Source: CAZJQD01 sp964548165 [NCBI: uncultured bacterium]
Lineage (GTDB): Bacteria > UBA8481
Length of the DNA stretch: 38,734 bases
Direction of reading: 5' to 3'
NCBI GenBank assembly: GCA_964548165.1
Contig: CAZJQD010000010.1
Location: 1 to 38,734, forward strand
The notes under the pieces: model-generated
Database searches by the model: none
What the model saw: only the letters and a program-made list of their open reading frames with translations
Told to the model about the DNA's origin: nothing
Translations under genes and position numbers: made by a program
In this document: positions 7,713 through 16,316 of the stretch, piece after piece
Layout of the letters: each line of letters begins with the position of its first letter
How positions within the stretch are numbered: the stretch's first letter is position 1

Positions 7713-8789
7713 TCAAGGCGACGCCGACACGCCCTTTCTCCCCACCACGGCAAATCCTCGGCCCCGGCAACCCCACCTCCACGGAAGATCGCAGAACTGG
7801 GCGAGGCGGCACGCCCGCTCGATGAAGCGAAGCCTGCGGCGCTTGCCCGGGGTGAGCTTGGCCATGTCGATGACGGGTTGGCGCGTGGCCTTCTCCGGCG
7901 CCGGCGCCGACGTCGGAGGCGGCTCACCCAGGCGGTGCGACGAACGGTAATCGATCACGAGTCGTCGAATGACATCGTCGTAGAGCGCGGTGAAAAAGGC
8001 GTGGAAGGCGTGGAGGGACGTGATCGTGCACCCGGAGACCTGCAGGAGTTCAGTCAGCCGATAGGGATCGACGAGACGATCCGCGTCGTGCCCGCCCTCC
8101 GCGTTGTCCCCGAACCGCGGAGCCCGGGGCAGGCCGACGAGGCCGCGCAGGTGATAGACCCACCAGTCCCAGGTCCATTGGCCGCGCGAGCTGACGACGT
8201 AGAGCAGGAACGGGGCTCCCGGCTTGAGCACCCGCACCAGCTCCACGACCACCTTCTCGACATCATTCACGTGCTCGAGCACGTCGAGGCAGATGGCGGC
8301 ATCGAACGTGGCGTCGCCGAACGGCAGGTGCTCCAGGGACGCGAGGTGGTAAATGTTCTCGAACGGATCGACGCGCCGGGCTCGTCGGATCGCGAACTCG
8401 GACTGGTCGACGCCGCAAACCCGCGTGCCATAGCGGTAGGTCCAATTGCGCGACATGGCGCCGTCGAATGACCCGAGGTCGATCGTCAGGGAGTCGGCGC
8501 CCGGCCAGGGAACGGCATCGGAAAGATACCGCAGGAAGTGGCTCTTGAAGTCGTTCCTGCAGACGAGCCCGTCCACGGGGATCGAGGGACTGCCCGCGCT
8601 GTTGCGGTCCCAGATCTCCTCCTGCTGGCGGTCGTTGAGGCTGCGATCGTCCTGGAGGCGAAAGTCGATCAACCCCTCTCTCGCGGGATAGGTCCGGTCA
8701 CAGGACGCGCAGACCGCGTGACCGGCCTCAAGGCGTACCCGGGATCGGCACGTGGGGCAGGCCAGCACCGGATCCACGCCGCTCTTCAC
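7713..8789 (-). CDS. Class I methyltransferase with N-terminal zinc ribbon
   Basis: 358 residues. Cys11, Cys14, Cys27 and Cys30 (CPTC and CASC) form a Trm112-like zinc ribbon ending in REGLIDF. The methyltransferase core follows: SLTIDLGSFDGAMS (motif I), VCGVDQSEFA, AAICLDVLEHVND and ELVRVLKPGAPFLLYVV. Such ribbon-methyltransferase fusions are common in polysaccharide clusters. The GTG start at 8789 overlaps the TGA stop of the upstream glycosyltransferase (GTGA), which fixes the start; the longer frame to 8873 would lie inside that gene. After about residue 270 the protein has a Pro/Ala-rich linker and a basic helical tail. Confidence 0.82.
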   Translation of the reverse strand: MKSGVDPVLACPTCRSRVRLEAGHAVCASCDRTYPAREGLIDFRLQDDRSLNDRQQEEIWDRNSAGSPSIPVDGLVCRNDFKSHFLRYLSDAVPWPGADSLTIDLGSFDGAMSRNWTYRYGTRVCGVDQSEFAIRRARRVDPFENIYHLASLEHLPFGDATFDAAICLDVLEHVNDVEKVVVELVRVLKPGAPFLLYVVSSRGQWTWDWWVYHLRGLVGLPRAPRFGDNAEGGHDADRLVDPYRLTELLQVSGCTITSLHAFHAFFTALYDDVIRRLVIDYRSSHRLGEPPPTSAPAPEKATRQPVIDMAKLTPGKRRRLRFIERACRLAQFCDLPWRWGCRGRGFAVVGRKGVSASP

Positions 8790-9904
8790 GAGTCCCCGCC
8801 GCGTTTCGCCATGCCGCGATACAAATCCCGATACTCCGCCGCCGTGTCTCGAGCCCGGCGTACCCCGCTCCACGGCGCGGGACGAGGACCGGCAAGCGCC
8901 TCGCGCGTGACGGCAAAGATCTCCTCGGCATCATGCGGATCGACGAGGCGCGCACGGCCGGCGGCCACTTCCTCGGTCGCCGTCCCCCGCGACGTCACGA
9001 CGCGGCATCCGGCGGCGAGCGCCTCCAGGACGGGCAGGCCGAACCCTTCGTCGAAGGACGGGTACAAGAGGAGGTCAGCCAGGCCGTAGGCGGCCAGGAC
9101 CTGATCCCGGGGCAGGTAGCCCGCCAGGACGACCCCGGGTTGTTCGGGCCGGGCGCCATGCGCGGGACCTACCAGCAGAAGCGTCGCCCCGGGACTCTCG
9201 CGGCGCAGGCGCTCGAAGGTCCCGAGCACCCCATCCGGATTCTTCCGATTCTCGAGGCCTCCGACGTGCAGGATGAGCGGCCGACCGAGGCGCGAGGCTT
9301 CCACCGGAAAGGACGGGGACGGCGCGTTCAGGAATGCGTCGTTCTCGATCCCGAGAGTGATGGGAACGAGGCGAGCCTTCAAATTCGGCCAATGGCTCGC
9401 GATCGTACCCGCTGTCGTTCGGGAAATTGTCGCCACCCGCGCCGCCGAACGCGCCAGGGCCCACCACGTCCAGCGATACCGGGTTCGAAAGCGCAAATTC
9501 CAGCGCCAACCGTATCGCTTCTGAAAGAGCGTGATCGGTCCCGCGAGAGGAAGGTGAAAGTAGTCGTACGCCGTGACGAGGATGGGGCCCGGGAAGCCCC
9601 GGGGGAGGTAGAGATCGGCGGAGTGGTAGATATCCGGGGCCAGCCGCCTGAGGACCGCACCCGCCCGCCACGATTCCGTCCACCAGCTCGCGCGCGAAAT
9701 ATCCCCGTATTCCCAGGGAAGAAGAACGGGCTCGAAGTTCGGGCCCGGGATGGCCAACTCCTGGCCGGGAGCGAGCAGGATCGAGTAGTGATTCTCTCGA
9801 TCCAGGTGCGCGAGCTCGGAGAGCAGGAGCCTGACGAAGTGACCCGTGCCACGCAAGGCCTTCTCCGGCAGGGACAGGGAACGCGCGTCTATCGCGATAT
9901 GCAT
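8786..9904 (-). CDS. Glycosyltransferase, GT4 family
   Basis: 372 residues. MHIAIDARSLSLPEKALRGT at the start is the first strand and glycine loop of a GT-B glycosyltransferase. VASRLGRPLILHVGG-type sequence opens the nucleotide-sugar domain at about residue 210, and FDEGFGLPVLEALAAG at about 290 contains the EX7E motif of GT4 (retaining) enzymes. It probably adds a hexose from an NDP-sugar to a lipid-linked glycan at the inner face of the inner membrane. The start is ATG 9904, with GGTGAGAG about 8 nt upstream; a longer frame begins at 9931 without support. It is translationally coupled to the zinc-ribbon methyltransferase that follows. Confidence 0.88.
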   Translation of the reverse strand: MHIAIDARSLSLPEKALRGTGHFVRLLLSELAHLDRENHYSILLAPGQELAIPGPNFEPVLLPWEYGDISRASWWTESWRAGAVLRRLAPDIYHSADLYLPRGFPGPILVTAYDYFHLPLAGPITLFQKRYGWRWNLRFRTRYRWTWWALARSAARVATISRTTAGTIASHWPNLKARLVPITLGIENDAFLNAPSPSFPVEASRLGRPLILHVGGLENRKNPDGVLGTFERLRRESPGATLLLVGPAHGARPEQPGVVLAGYLPRDQVLAAYGLADLLLYPSFDEGFGLPVLEALAAGCRVVTSRGTATEEVAAGRARLVDPHDAEEIFAVTREALAGPRPAPWSGVRRARDTAAEYRDLYRGMAKRGGDS

Positions 9905-10043
9905 GATCGAGCTCTCACCATAGTGCCACAAATCGTCGCGACGGGCAGGCGAAAGGGACGGTTTTTCCGCGCGGGCAGCGCGCTGTGGAAAGGCCGTTTG
10001 ATCTTGGCCCCGCGGACGTTATCCTGACTCCGTGACGGACGGC

Positions 10044-10140
10044 AACTACTCACGACCGGCCCGGCAGCTCCGGGTCGGTCGCCGAGGGGGACGCGCGAAA
10101 TACTCCCCCCTCGGACTCCCCCCATCGCTTGCACTCGAAA
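10044..10140 (+). repeat. Repeat family 2, short copy
   Basis: This 97-bp non-coding stretch begins AACTACTCACGACCG and ends CCCCCCATCGCTTGCACTCG. Both ends match, in reverse orientation, the longer copy at 30674-30913, with similar order and a shorter middle. It lies in the 280-bp gap between a minus-strand glycosyltransferase and a plus-strand flippase gene, so it is upstream of both. No open frame or transposase is present. The remaining gap sequence (9905-10043 and 10141-10184) shows only the flippase ribosome site. Confidence 0.7.
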
Positions 10141-10184
10141 TCGGATGATGGTTGATCGGCCCGGGTGGATGCGAAGGACAACTG

Positions 10185-11645
10185 ATGCCTGATCCACCCC
10201 GGTCAGAGCGATTCTTCGAGCGCATCGCGGCCAACGTCGCCGTCCTGCTCGGCGGACGCCTCCTCCAGAAGATCCTCAGCTTCGTCCTCGTCTGGGTGCT
10301 CGTGCGCTGGTGGAGCACGGAGCAGTTTGGGCTCTATTCCTTTCTCATGATCTGGCTCAGCCTCGTGGCGGGCGTCAGCGACATGGGCATGTCGGCCGTC
10401 GGCGTGAGGCTCTGGGCGGAGAACCCGCGGCGCATGGCCCGCACCCTGCCCAGGCTCTATTTCCTCCGCCTCGCCCTGCTGGGCATCGGCATCGCCGTAT
10501 CCGTCCCGGTCTGGATGACGCTCTACAACCACCTTCCTGCCTGGGGTCTGGCGCTTGTCGTCCTCGGCCTTCTCCCGCAGGTCCAGAACGTGGCGCTCAT
10601 CCCCTTCCAGGCGGAGCTGAGCAACTGGAAACCCACGCTGTGGTCAAGCCTCAATCGCGCCGTAACGGTCTTCGTGATCGTCGGCGCCGTCCTCTTCGGC
10701 GCCGGAGTCTCCGCGGTCGTCCTGATCGAGATCGTGATGCCGTCGCTTCTCCTCATCAAGCTGATGATGGAGGCCGCGCGAATCGCGACGGTGAGGCGCG
10801 GCGAGGAGCCGGTCTACTCCTTCCGGGAACTGGCCTCGGACCTGGGTCCTGCGGGTCTCCTGGTGCTCCTCAGCATGGCCTTCTTCCGGGCTGACGTCTT
10901 CATGCTGATGCGCCTGCGCGGGGTGCATGACGTGGGCGTGTATGCCGCCTCCTTCCGGATCGTGGAACCCCTGCTGACGCTTCCGGGCGTACTGGCCATG
11001 ACCCTGACGCCGGTCGCGATCGCGCGCTACGCGTCCCAGGACCATGACGGCCTCTGGCGGGCCATTCACCGGGCGGCGCGCGTCATTACGCTCCTCCAGC
11101 TGGGCATGGCCTTCGCACTCGCGCGCCACTCCCACGAGATCGTCCTCGTGCTCTTCGGCGCCGCCTATGCGCCCACGGCACCCATCATGGCGGTCCTCAT
11201 CTGGACGCTCCCGCTCTCGGCGTGGTCCTACGCCTGGTCCATGAGCGCCATGGCGGAGAGGCGGTATGCGCGACTGAACCTGCTCGCGGCCGCGGCGCTC
11301 GCCCTGAATGTCGCTGGCAATTGGTGGGCCATCCCCCGGTGGGGCGGCCTGGGCTGCGCGGCCGTCACCATCGCCACCGAGCTCCTCTGGTCCATCGGGC
11401 AGAGCCTCCCGTACGCGCGCGGCCATCAGGCCTGGTCCATCGCCGGGGCGCTGGTCCTTGCCGGGCTCTCCGCGAGCCTCGTCGCTCTGGCCGTGGACGG
11501 CATGGTGCCCGGCCTGGTCGGTCACCTCGTGGCGACAGCGCTGGGACTGACCGCCATGGCCGTCGTGAGCTGGTATAGCGGGCTGGTGACGGCTGACGAT
11601 GTCGCGGGCCTTCGTTCCTCGCTGAGCCGCATCGGGACCCGGTAG
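10185..11645 (+). CDS. Polysaccharide flippase, Wzx/PST-like (MOP superfamily)
   Basis: 486 residues with about fourteen hydrophobic segments. The opening (ANVAVLLGGRLLQKILSFVL, RWWSTEQFGLYSFLMIWLSL) is the Polysacc_synt/Wzx pattern, a first helix followed by EQFGLYSF. FRADVFMLMRLRGVHDVGVY at about residue 245 is the usual start of the second half (the family's D-hxLgxxxG-xY pattern). It would flip lipid-linked oligosaccharide across the inner membrane. ATG 10185 was chosen because GAAGGA ends 6 nt upstream; an in-frame ATG at 10152 adds eleven residues unlike the family. The glycosyltransferase at 11656 follows after 10 nt, so the two form one transcription unit. Confidence 0.88.
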   Translation: MPDPPRSERFFERIAANVAVLLGGRLLQKILSFVLVWVLVRWWSTEQFGLYSFLMIWLSLVAGVSDMGMSAVGVRLWAENPRRMARTLPRLYFLRLALLGIGIAVSVPVWMTLYNHLPAWGLALVVLGLLPQVQNVALIPFQAELSNWKPTLWSSLNRAVTVFVIVGAVLFGAGVSAVVLIEIVMPSLLLIKLMMEAARIATVRRGEEPVYSFRELASDLGPAGLLVLLSMAFFRADVFMLMRLRGVHDVGVYAASFRIVEPLLTLPGVLAMTLTPVAIARYASQDHDGLWRAIHRAARVITLLQLGMAFALARHSHEIVLVLFGAAYAPTAPIMAVLIWTLPLSAWSYAWSMSAMAERRYARLNLLAAAALALNVAGNWWAIPRWGGLGCAAVTIATELLWSIGQSLPYARGHQAWSIAGALVLAGLSASLVALAVDGMVPGLVGHLVATALGLTAMAVVSWYSGLVTADDVAGLRSSLSRIGTR

Positions 11646-11655
11646 ACTCCCCCTC

Positions 11656-12762
11656 ATGCTCCGGCACGCTCTCGTGGACGCCACCCCGCTCCTGGAACGC
11701 CAGTTCGGGATCGGCTATTACGTCAAGCACCTGACCCAGGCGCTGGCGGCGCGCGCGGACCTGGACATCCATGGGCTCTATCGCTACGTCCGGCGCGCGG
11801 GCAAGCATTTTCCCGACTGGATGCCCGTACGCTCGCTCCGGCTTCCCCACCGCGCGACTGACCTGATCTTCGGCGCCCTCAACGTGCCCGCCGACCGCAT
11901 CCTCGGGACGGACCTCTTCCACGCCACGACGCTCTTTCTCCCCCGGTTCAGCCGAACGCCGTCCGTCCTCACCGTCTACGACCTCGCCTTCAAGGTGAAC
12001 CCGGACTGGTTCCCCTGGTCGGCCGACGATTTCGATCGGCGACTGCAGCGAGCCCTGGCACGCGCCTCGCACGTCATCACGATCTCGGAGAGCACACGCC
12101 AGGATCTGCTCGCTCATTACGATGTCGATCCCGGCAGGGTCACTCCGATCCTTCTTGGCCCCTCGCACGGCCTCGATACCGACGCCCAGGTGGCTCGGGA
12201 TCCGGACCTTCCCGAGAACTATTTTCTCTCTGTAGGCACGCTCGAGCCGCGTAAGAATCTCGTGCGCACCATCGAGGCCTGGTCGGCGGCCGATGTCGAA
12301 GAGGCGCTGGTGCTGGTCGGCGAGGTGGGTTGGAAGGCAGAGCCCATCCTCAAGGCCATCGCGGATTCTCCGAAGCGCGATCGCATAGTCCGCGTCGGAT
12401 ACGCTCCGACCGAAAAAATGCGCGGCATCTACCGGTTCGCCCGCGCGCTCATCTACCCCAGCCTCTACGAGGGGTTCGGGCTGCCCGCCCTGGAGGCGAT
12501 GTGCTGCGGGACGCCGGTCATCCTCTCGCGAAACTCTTCTCTTCCCGAGATCGGCGGCGAGGCGGCTTTCTACGTCGACCCCCTCGACGGGGACGGGATG
12601 CGCATGGCGCTCGAGCGTCTCGCGGGCGACGCGGATCTTCACAGCGACCTGTCTCTGAAATGCCGCGAGCGCGCACGGCTCTTTGATTGGAAGGTTACCG
12701 CCGAACAAACAGCCGGCGTCTACGCCGCTCTCAGCGGCGGCGGTAGGCCACCGAGAGGTTGA
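11656..12762 (+). CDS. Glycosyltransferase, GT4 family
   Basis: 368 residues. MLRHALVDATPLLERQFGIG and VLTVYDLAFKVNPDWF are typical N-terminal sequences of the GT4 group related to mannosyltransferase MtfB/WbdA. HVITISESTRQDLLAHYDVD, FLSVGTLEPRKNLVRTIEAW and YPSLYEGFGLPALEAMCCGT (EX7E motif) follow in order. It is a predicted retaining transferase using an NDP-sugar, acting on the same glycan as the flippase 10 nt upstream. Its 3' end overlaps the convergent methyltransferase gene by 32 nt. Confidence 0.9.
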   Translation: MLRHALVDATPLLERQFGIGYYVKHLTQALAARADLDIHGLYRYVRRAGKHFPDWMPVRSLRLPHRATDLIFGALNVPADRILGTDLFHATTLFLPRFSRTPSVLTVYDLAFKVNPDWFPWSADDFDRRLQRALARASHVITISESTRQDLLAHYDVDPGRVTPILLGPSHGLDTDAQVARDPDLPENYFLSVGTLEPRKNLVRTIEAWSAADVEEALVLVGEVGWKAEPILKAIADSPKRDRIVRVGYAPTEKMRGIYRFARALIYPSLYEGFGLPALEAMCCGTPVILSRNSSLPEIGGEAAFYVDPLDGDGMRMALERLAGDADLHSDLSLKCRERARLFDWKVTAEQTAGVYAALSGGGRPPRG

Positions 12763-13654
12763 ACGCCCAGTCGAGGGGAAAGAGTTTCTCCAGGGTGCGC
12801 GCCCAGGCGAGCTGAAAGAATCCCGAATAGAGGGCGCGCAGGTAGCGATGGCGCCGGATGCGATAGGACAGGGATGTCATCGCGCGGACGCAGAACGAGT
12901 GCGAGCGGTACTCGTTGTCAAACTGCCAGGCGAAATTCTCCGGGTGCTGGAGCGACGTGCGGTTGGTCGCCTCGACGAGAATCCGGTCCATGCCGGTGGC
13001 GTCGAACCGGCGGATCGCTGCCGTGGCGGTCTCCAGCCCGTAGTGCCCCATCTGGTCGATGAAGTACTTCTGCCAGAGAACCTCGTGCTTCTGAGCCCAG
13101 CGGTAAAGCGGCTTCTGGGAGTCCAGGTCGAGAACGTGCGCCATCACTCCGCCGGGTCTCAGGACGCGCATCATCTCCGCCAGGGCCTGGTCCTTCACGG
13201 GCGCGGGAATATGCTCCATCACGTCCACGGAGACCACGGCATCGAAGAAGGCGTCGGGATACGGGAGCGCCAGCACGGAGGCCACGGAGACTTCCGTGTA
13301 GAGTTCGCGAGCCACCTTCAGGCGCCTGGGCGCCAGGTCCACGCCGCAGACCTCATCGAAGCGCGCGGCATGAAAGCGCATGCCGACCCCGCAACCGACA
13401 TCCAGGGCGCGCCCGCCGGCCGGCAGAACCTTGGAGAAGAACCACGTGATCCCGGCATCGACGAACGGCAGCTTCCAGCCCGGGCCGGTGTGATCCCACG
13501 GCGCGGCAGGCGTCTCCTCGTACTTGGACTCCGTCGGTTCGAAGTGAACGATCCCCTCGCGGACGGGCCAATGTCCTGCGCACTCCCGGCAGGTCGCCTC
13601 CGCCCCCTTCAACGATAAGCCCGATCGACATCGCGGGCAGACCAGGAAGCTCAC
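12731..13654 (-). CDS. Class I methyltransferase with N-terminal zinc ribbon
   Basis: 307 residues. Cys6, Cys9, Cys22 and Cys25 (CPRC and CREC) form a small ribbon ending in REGIVHF. Then come RALDVGCGVGMRFHA (clear motif I), VCGVDLAPRRL, AVVSVDVMEHIPAP and MRVLRPGGVMAHVL. The GTG start at 13654 places the ribbon at the N-terminus as in the homologous gene at 7713-8789; GGGGGAG lies about 11 nt upstream. The longer frame to 13918 is the antisense of the zinc-ribbon gene at 13710. It probably methylates a sugar or lipid intermediate of the glycan cluster. It overlaps the convergent glycosyltransferase by 32 nt. Confidence 0.82.
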   Translation of the reverse strand: MSFLVCPRCRSGLSLKGAEATCRECAGHWPVREGIVHFEPTESKYEETPAAPWDHTGPGWKLPFVDAGITWFFSKVLPAGGRALDVGCGVGMRFHAARFDEVCGVDLAPRRLKVARELYTEVSVASVLALPYPDAFFDAVVSVDVMEHIPAPVKDQALAEMMRVLRPGGVMAHVLDLDSQKPLYRWAQKHEVLWQKYFIDQMGHYGLETATAAIRRFDATGMDRILVEATNRTSLQHPENFAWQFDNEYRSHSFCVRAMTSLSYRIRRHRYLRALYSGFFQLAWARTLEKLFPLDWAFNLSVAYRRR

Positions 13655-13709
13655 GCGGCTATCACTCCCCCCGGAACGCGGCGCGGCAAGCGTCGAGCGA
13701 TCATGGACC

Positions 13710-13964
13710 CTAGTGCGACCGGCCGATGTAGTGAAAGGCGTACACGAGGGCCAGGAAGAACCCCAGGACGGCCACGAGACCCAGCCGGCCGTCGACGGGG
13801 AGACCGCCGGCGCGCGTGGAGTCAGGACCTTCCACGGCGAGGGGCGCGGGAGCCACGGACCGCAGGACGGATCCGCAGGCCGCGCACGTCTCGGCTCCCG
13901 CATCCACCGCTCCGCCACAATCGCCGCAGAATTGGCGCACGTGGGCCGCTCTATCCTCGCTCAT
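13710..13964 (-). CDS. Small zinc-ribbon protein with C-terminal membrane anchor
   Basis: 84 residues. FCGDCGGAVDAGAETCAACG (two CxxC pairs at about residues 13-32) is a double-CxxC zinc ribbon of the zf-ribbon_3/DZR kind. LGLVAVLGFFLALVYAFHYI near the C-terminus is a single transmembrane helix. Such tail-anchored ribbon proteins are common and of unknown function. The ATG at 13964 overlaps the rnhB stop (ATGA), indicating translational coupling and fixing the start. Confidence 0.72.
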   Translation of the reverse strand: MSEDRAAHVRQFCGDCGGAVDAGAETCAACGSVLRSVAPAPLAVEGPDSTRAGGLPVDGRLGLVAVLGFFLALVYAFHYIGRSH

Positions 13965-14620
13965 GAACCCCATCCTCCCGCGCTGGCCGGCGCCACCTCG
14001 ACGCACGCGCTCCCCCAGGTTCTGCGCACGACGCCCGAGACCGATCGCCCCAGGGCCCGGACGAACGCGACCGTCTTCGCGTCGCCAGGGTATCCCGATC
14101 CGACGGGGCCATACCGCTCACCGTACTCGGCCTCGATGGCGGCCACCAGCTGATCCCGCCGCGTCTTCGCGAGGATCGAGGCCGCCGCGACCGCCGGATA
14201 CTGGTCTTCCGCACGGGCGGCGGCGATGATCCGGACGGGGAAATCGAGGAGCCGCAACAAGGCCAGCTGCTGCTTCTCGGCGGAGGCGCCGACCATGTCG
14301 ACATGAACAATGTCCGGGCGCACGCGGTCGATGAGGCGGGCCATCCGGGAGAGCTCGAGGCCGTTCAGGGTCATGCTCCGATCCGTCACCGCCGCGTCGA
14401 TCTCCTCCGGGGTCGCGATCTCCTCCTCGATGCGGATCCCGTGAAGTGAACGAAGCCCGGCCGCGATCCGCTCGCGCGTCTTCTTCGCGATCTTCTTGGA
14501 GTCTCGAACGCCCATCGCCCGCAAGGCCTCGACCTGGTCCTCCGCAACGGCCACGCACGCGAGAACCATCGGCCCGACGACGGGGCCTCGACCCGCTTCA
14601 TCGATGCCGGCGACGATCAT
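13961..14620 (-). CDS. rnhB: Ribonuclease HII, archaeal-type sequence
   Basis: 219 residues. RNase HII cleaves the RNA strand of RNA-DNA hybrids and 5' of single ribonucleotides in DNA. The catalytic carboxylates are visible: GIDEAGRGPVVGPMVLA (Asp, Glu), a third Asp in VHVDMVGA and a fourth in ARAEDQYPAVAAASILAKTR. The details resemble archaeal RnhB rather than the usual bacterial form: VRDSKKIAKKTRERI after motif I, AAASILAKTRRDQLV, then GSGYPGDAKTVAFV and RRTWGSAC near the end. Length is also typical of the archaeal type. The ATG start is 15 nt after the OmpA-like stop, and the stop overlaps the next gene, so this is the middle gene of a three-gene unit. Confidence 0.92.
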   Translation of the reverse strand: MIVAGIDEAGRGPVVGPMVLACVAVAEDQVEALRAMGVRDSKKIAKKTRERIAAGLRSLHGIRIEEEIATPEEIDAAVTDRSMTLNGLELSRMARLIDRVRPDIVHVDMVGASAEKQQLALLRLLDFPVRIIAAARAEDQYPAVAAASILAKTRRDQLVAAIEAEYGERYGPVGSGYPGDAKTVAFVRALGRSVSGVVRRTWGSACVEVAPASAGGWGS

Positions 14621-14635
14621 GGGGGAATTCGCCGC

Positions 14636-15463
14636 CTACCGATCGACGGCGATGATCTCCACGCGCCGGTTCCGGGCCCGCGACTCGGGAGTCGTATTGG
14701 GGACCCGCGGATCGGACGCCCCGCGCGAGACGACGGTGATGCGCTCGGAGGGGACGCCGAGCGTCGAACGGAGCCAGGCGGCGACCTCGGCCGCGCGCTG
14801 GGCGGCCAGGGCGATCGGGGCCCGCGCTTCGCGATCGTCGGTGTAGCCGATCACCGAGACGTGGTCGGCCCCGAGGAGAGCGAGCGTGCGTTCCTTCAGC
14901 CGGGCGGCCTCGCGCGGCGTCAGCCGGGAGGATCCGGCGCCGAACGCCAGGTCGTCGATGACGACCGTCGTCGTCTCGCGCTGGCGCTCCTGCTCGGCCC
15001 GCACGGCCGCCAGCTCGGCGACCACCCGATCGTGCGAAACGCGCATCGTCTCCAGCTCGCTCTCGAGCCTCCGGACGTTGACGATCGCCATCTCCACTTC
15101 GCTCCGCCCCGCCTGCGCATCGACGACGGCGACCGTGGTGACGCTGTCGAGCCGCGCCTCGGCGGCGACCAGGTCGCGGCGAAGCCGCGCGGCCTCCTCC
15201 TCGACCTGGAGGCGGCGGCCTTCCTCGCGCGCCAGTTCCGCCTGCAGCCCGATGAGGCGCTCGCGGATCGCCTGCTTCTCCGCCTCGCCCGTGCGGCGCG
15301 CCTCCTCGAGCCCCCGGTAATACTCGCTTCGGAGCATGTAATGCTCGGTCTGCGGGAGCCCCGTGCAACCGGAGGCGGCGGTGAGCGCCAGGACGGCCAC
15401 GAAGCCGGCCGCCTGGAAGCGCGCCTTGTATTTCGCGGCTTGAAACCGCAGACTGTGGTACAT
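14636..15463 (-). CDS. OmpA-family peptidoglycan-binding lipoprotein with coiled coil
   Basis: 275 residues. A signal peptide ends at lipobox ASGC with Cys33, so it is a predicted lipoprotein. Residues of about 45-165 are Glu/Arg/Ala-rich heptads (EARRTGEAEKQAIRERLIGL and onward), a long coiled coil. Residues of about 165-275 are an OmpA domain: SRLTPREAARLKERTL, VIGYTDDREARAPIALAAQR, VVSRGASDPRVPN and SRARNRRVEIIAVD. These include the Asp and Arg that bind diaminopimelate in peptidoglycan. It would tether the outer membrane to the wall. The ATG overlaps the divergent nadC ATG by 2 nt through CATG, so one of the two starts is probably further in. It is the first gene of the unit with rnhB. 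Confidence 0.85.
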   Translation of the reverse strand: MYHSLRFQAAKYKARFQAAGFVAVLALTAASGCTGLPQTEHYMLRSEYYRGLEEARRTGEAEKQAIRERLIGLQAELAREEGRRLQVEEEAARLRRDLVAAEARLDSVTTVAVVDAQAGRSEVEMAIVNVRRLESELETMRVSHDRVVAELAAVRAEQERQRETTTVVIDDLAFGAGSSRLTPREAARLKERTLALLGADHVSVIGYTDDREARAPIALAAQRAAEVAAWLRSTLGVPSERITVVSRGASDPRVPNTTPESRARNRRVEIIAVDR

Positions 15464-16316
15464 GACGGGCCAGAGTCTAGTGCCCCCCCTCGAGGCATTC
15501 AACAGGGTCATCGCGATCGCGCTGGAGGAAGACGCGGCCGCGAGCGACGCCACCGCCGTACTCCTGCCGCCAGGCCTCGTGCGCGAGGCCGTGCTCGTCG
15601 CCCGCCACGACCTCGTGGCCTGCGGCCTCGTCGCGCTCCCGGCCGCCTTCGGCCCGACCGTCACCGTGACGGCCTCGGCCAGGGACGGCGACCTGGTCCG
15701 TGCCGGCGACGCGCTCGCCCTCCTCAACGGCCCCGCCGCCGACCTCGTTCGCGGCGAGCGCACCGCGCTCAACCTCATCGGTCGCCTCTCCGGCATCGCC
15801 ACCTTCACGCGGCGCCATGCCGAGGCCCTTGGTTCCACCGACCCCGGCGGCATCGCGAAGACTCGTCTCCTCGATACCCGGAAGACCACTCCCGGCCTTC
15901 GTCTCCTCGAGAAATACGCCGTCCGCTGTGGCGGAGGCCAGAATCACCGGATGACCCTGGCCGACGCCGTCTTCGTGAAGGACAACCACATCGCCGCTGC
16001 CGGAGGCCTCGATGCCCTCCTTGGCGGCCGAGAACTCCCCGGGGATATCCCCCTCATCATCGAGGCCGACTCCCTGGACGATGTCTCCGCCGCCCTCCGC
16101 TACGCCCCCGCCCGCATCCTCCTCGACAACATGGACGACGCCACCATCGCCGCGGCCGTCCGCCTCGTCGGCGGTGCCTGCGAGCTGGAGGTCTCCGGCG
16201 GTGTCACGCTCGAACGCCTCCCCTCCCTCGGTAGGCTCGGCGTCGATTTCGTCTCCGTCGGCGCACTCACGCATTCCGCCCCGTCCGCCGATATATCCCT
16301 GGAGATCCTTCCGTGA
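15462..16316 (+). CDS. nadC: Nicotinate-nucleotide pyrophosphorylase (quinolinate phosphoribosyltransferase)
   Basis: 284 residues. NadC converts quinolinate and PRPP to nicotinate mononucleotide, CO2 and PPi in de novo NAD synthesis. The family core is intact: ALNLIGRLSGIATFTRRHAE, KTRLLDTRKTTPGLRLLEKY, GGGQNHRMTLADAVFVKDNH (substrate- and PRPP-contacting basic residues) and ELEVSGGVTLERL at the barrel end. The ATG at 15462 coincides with the divergent OmpA-like start. GTG 15480 gives a product beginning just before PPLEAFNRVIAIALEEDA and fits the usual NadC length, so it may be the true start. The stop overlaps birA (GTGA at 16313-16316). No nadA or nadB is present. Confidence 0.93.
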   Translation: MTGQSLVPPLEAFNRVIAIALEEDAAASDATAVLLPPGLVREAVLVARHDLVACGLVALPAAFGPTVTVTASARDGDLVRAGDALALLNGPAADLVRGERTALNLIGRLSGIATFTRRHAEALGSTDPGGIAKTRLLDTRKTTPGLRLLEKYAVRCGGGQNHRMTLADAVFVKDNHIAAAGGLDALLGGRELPGDIPLIIEADSLDDVSAALRYAPARILLDNMDDATIAAAVRLVGGACELEVSGGVTLERLPSLGRLGVDFVSVGALTHSAPSADISLEILP

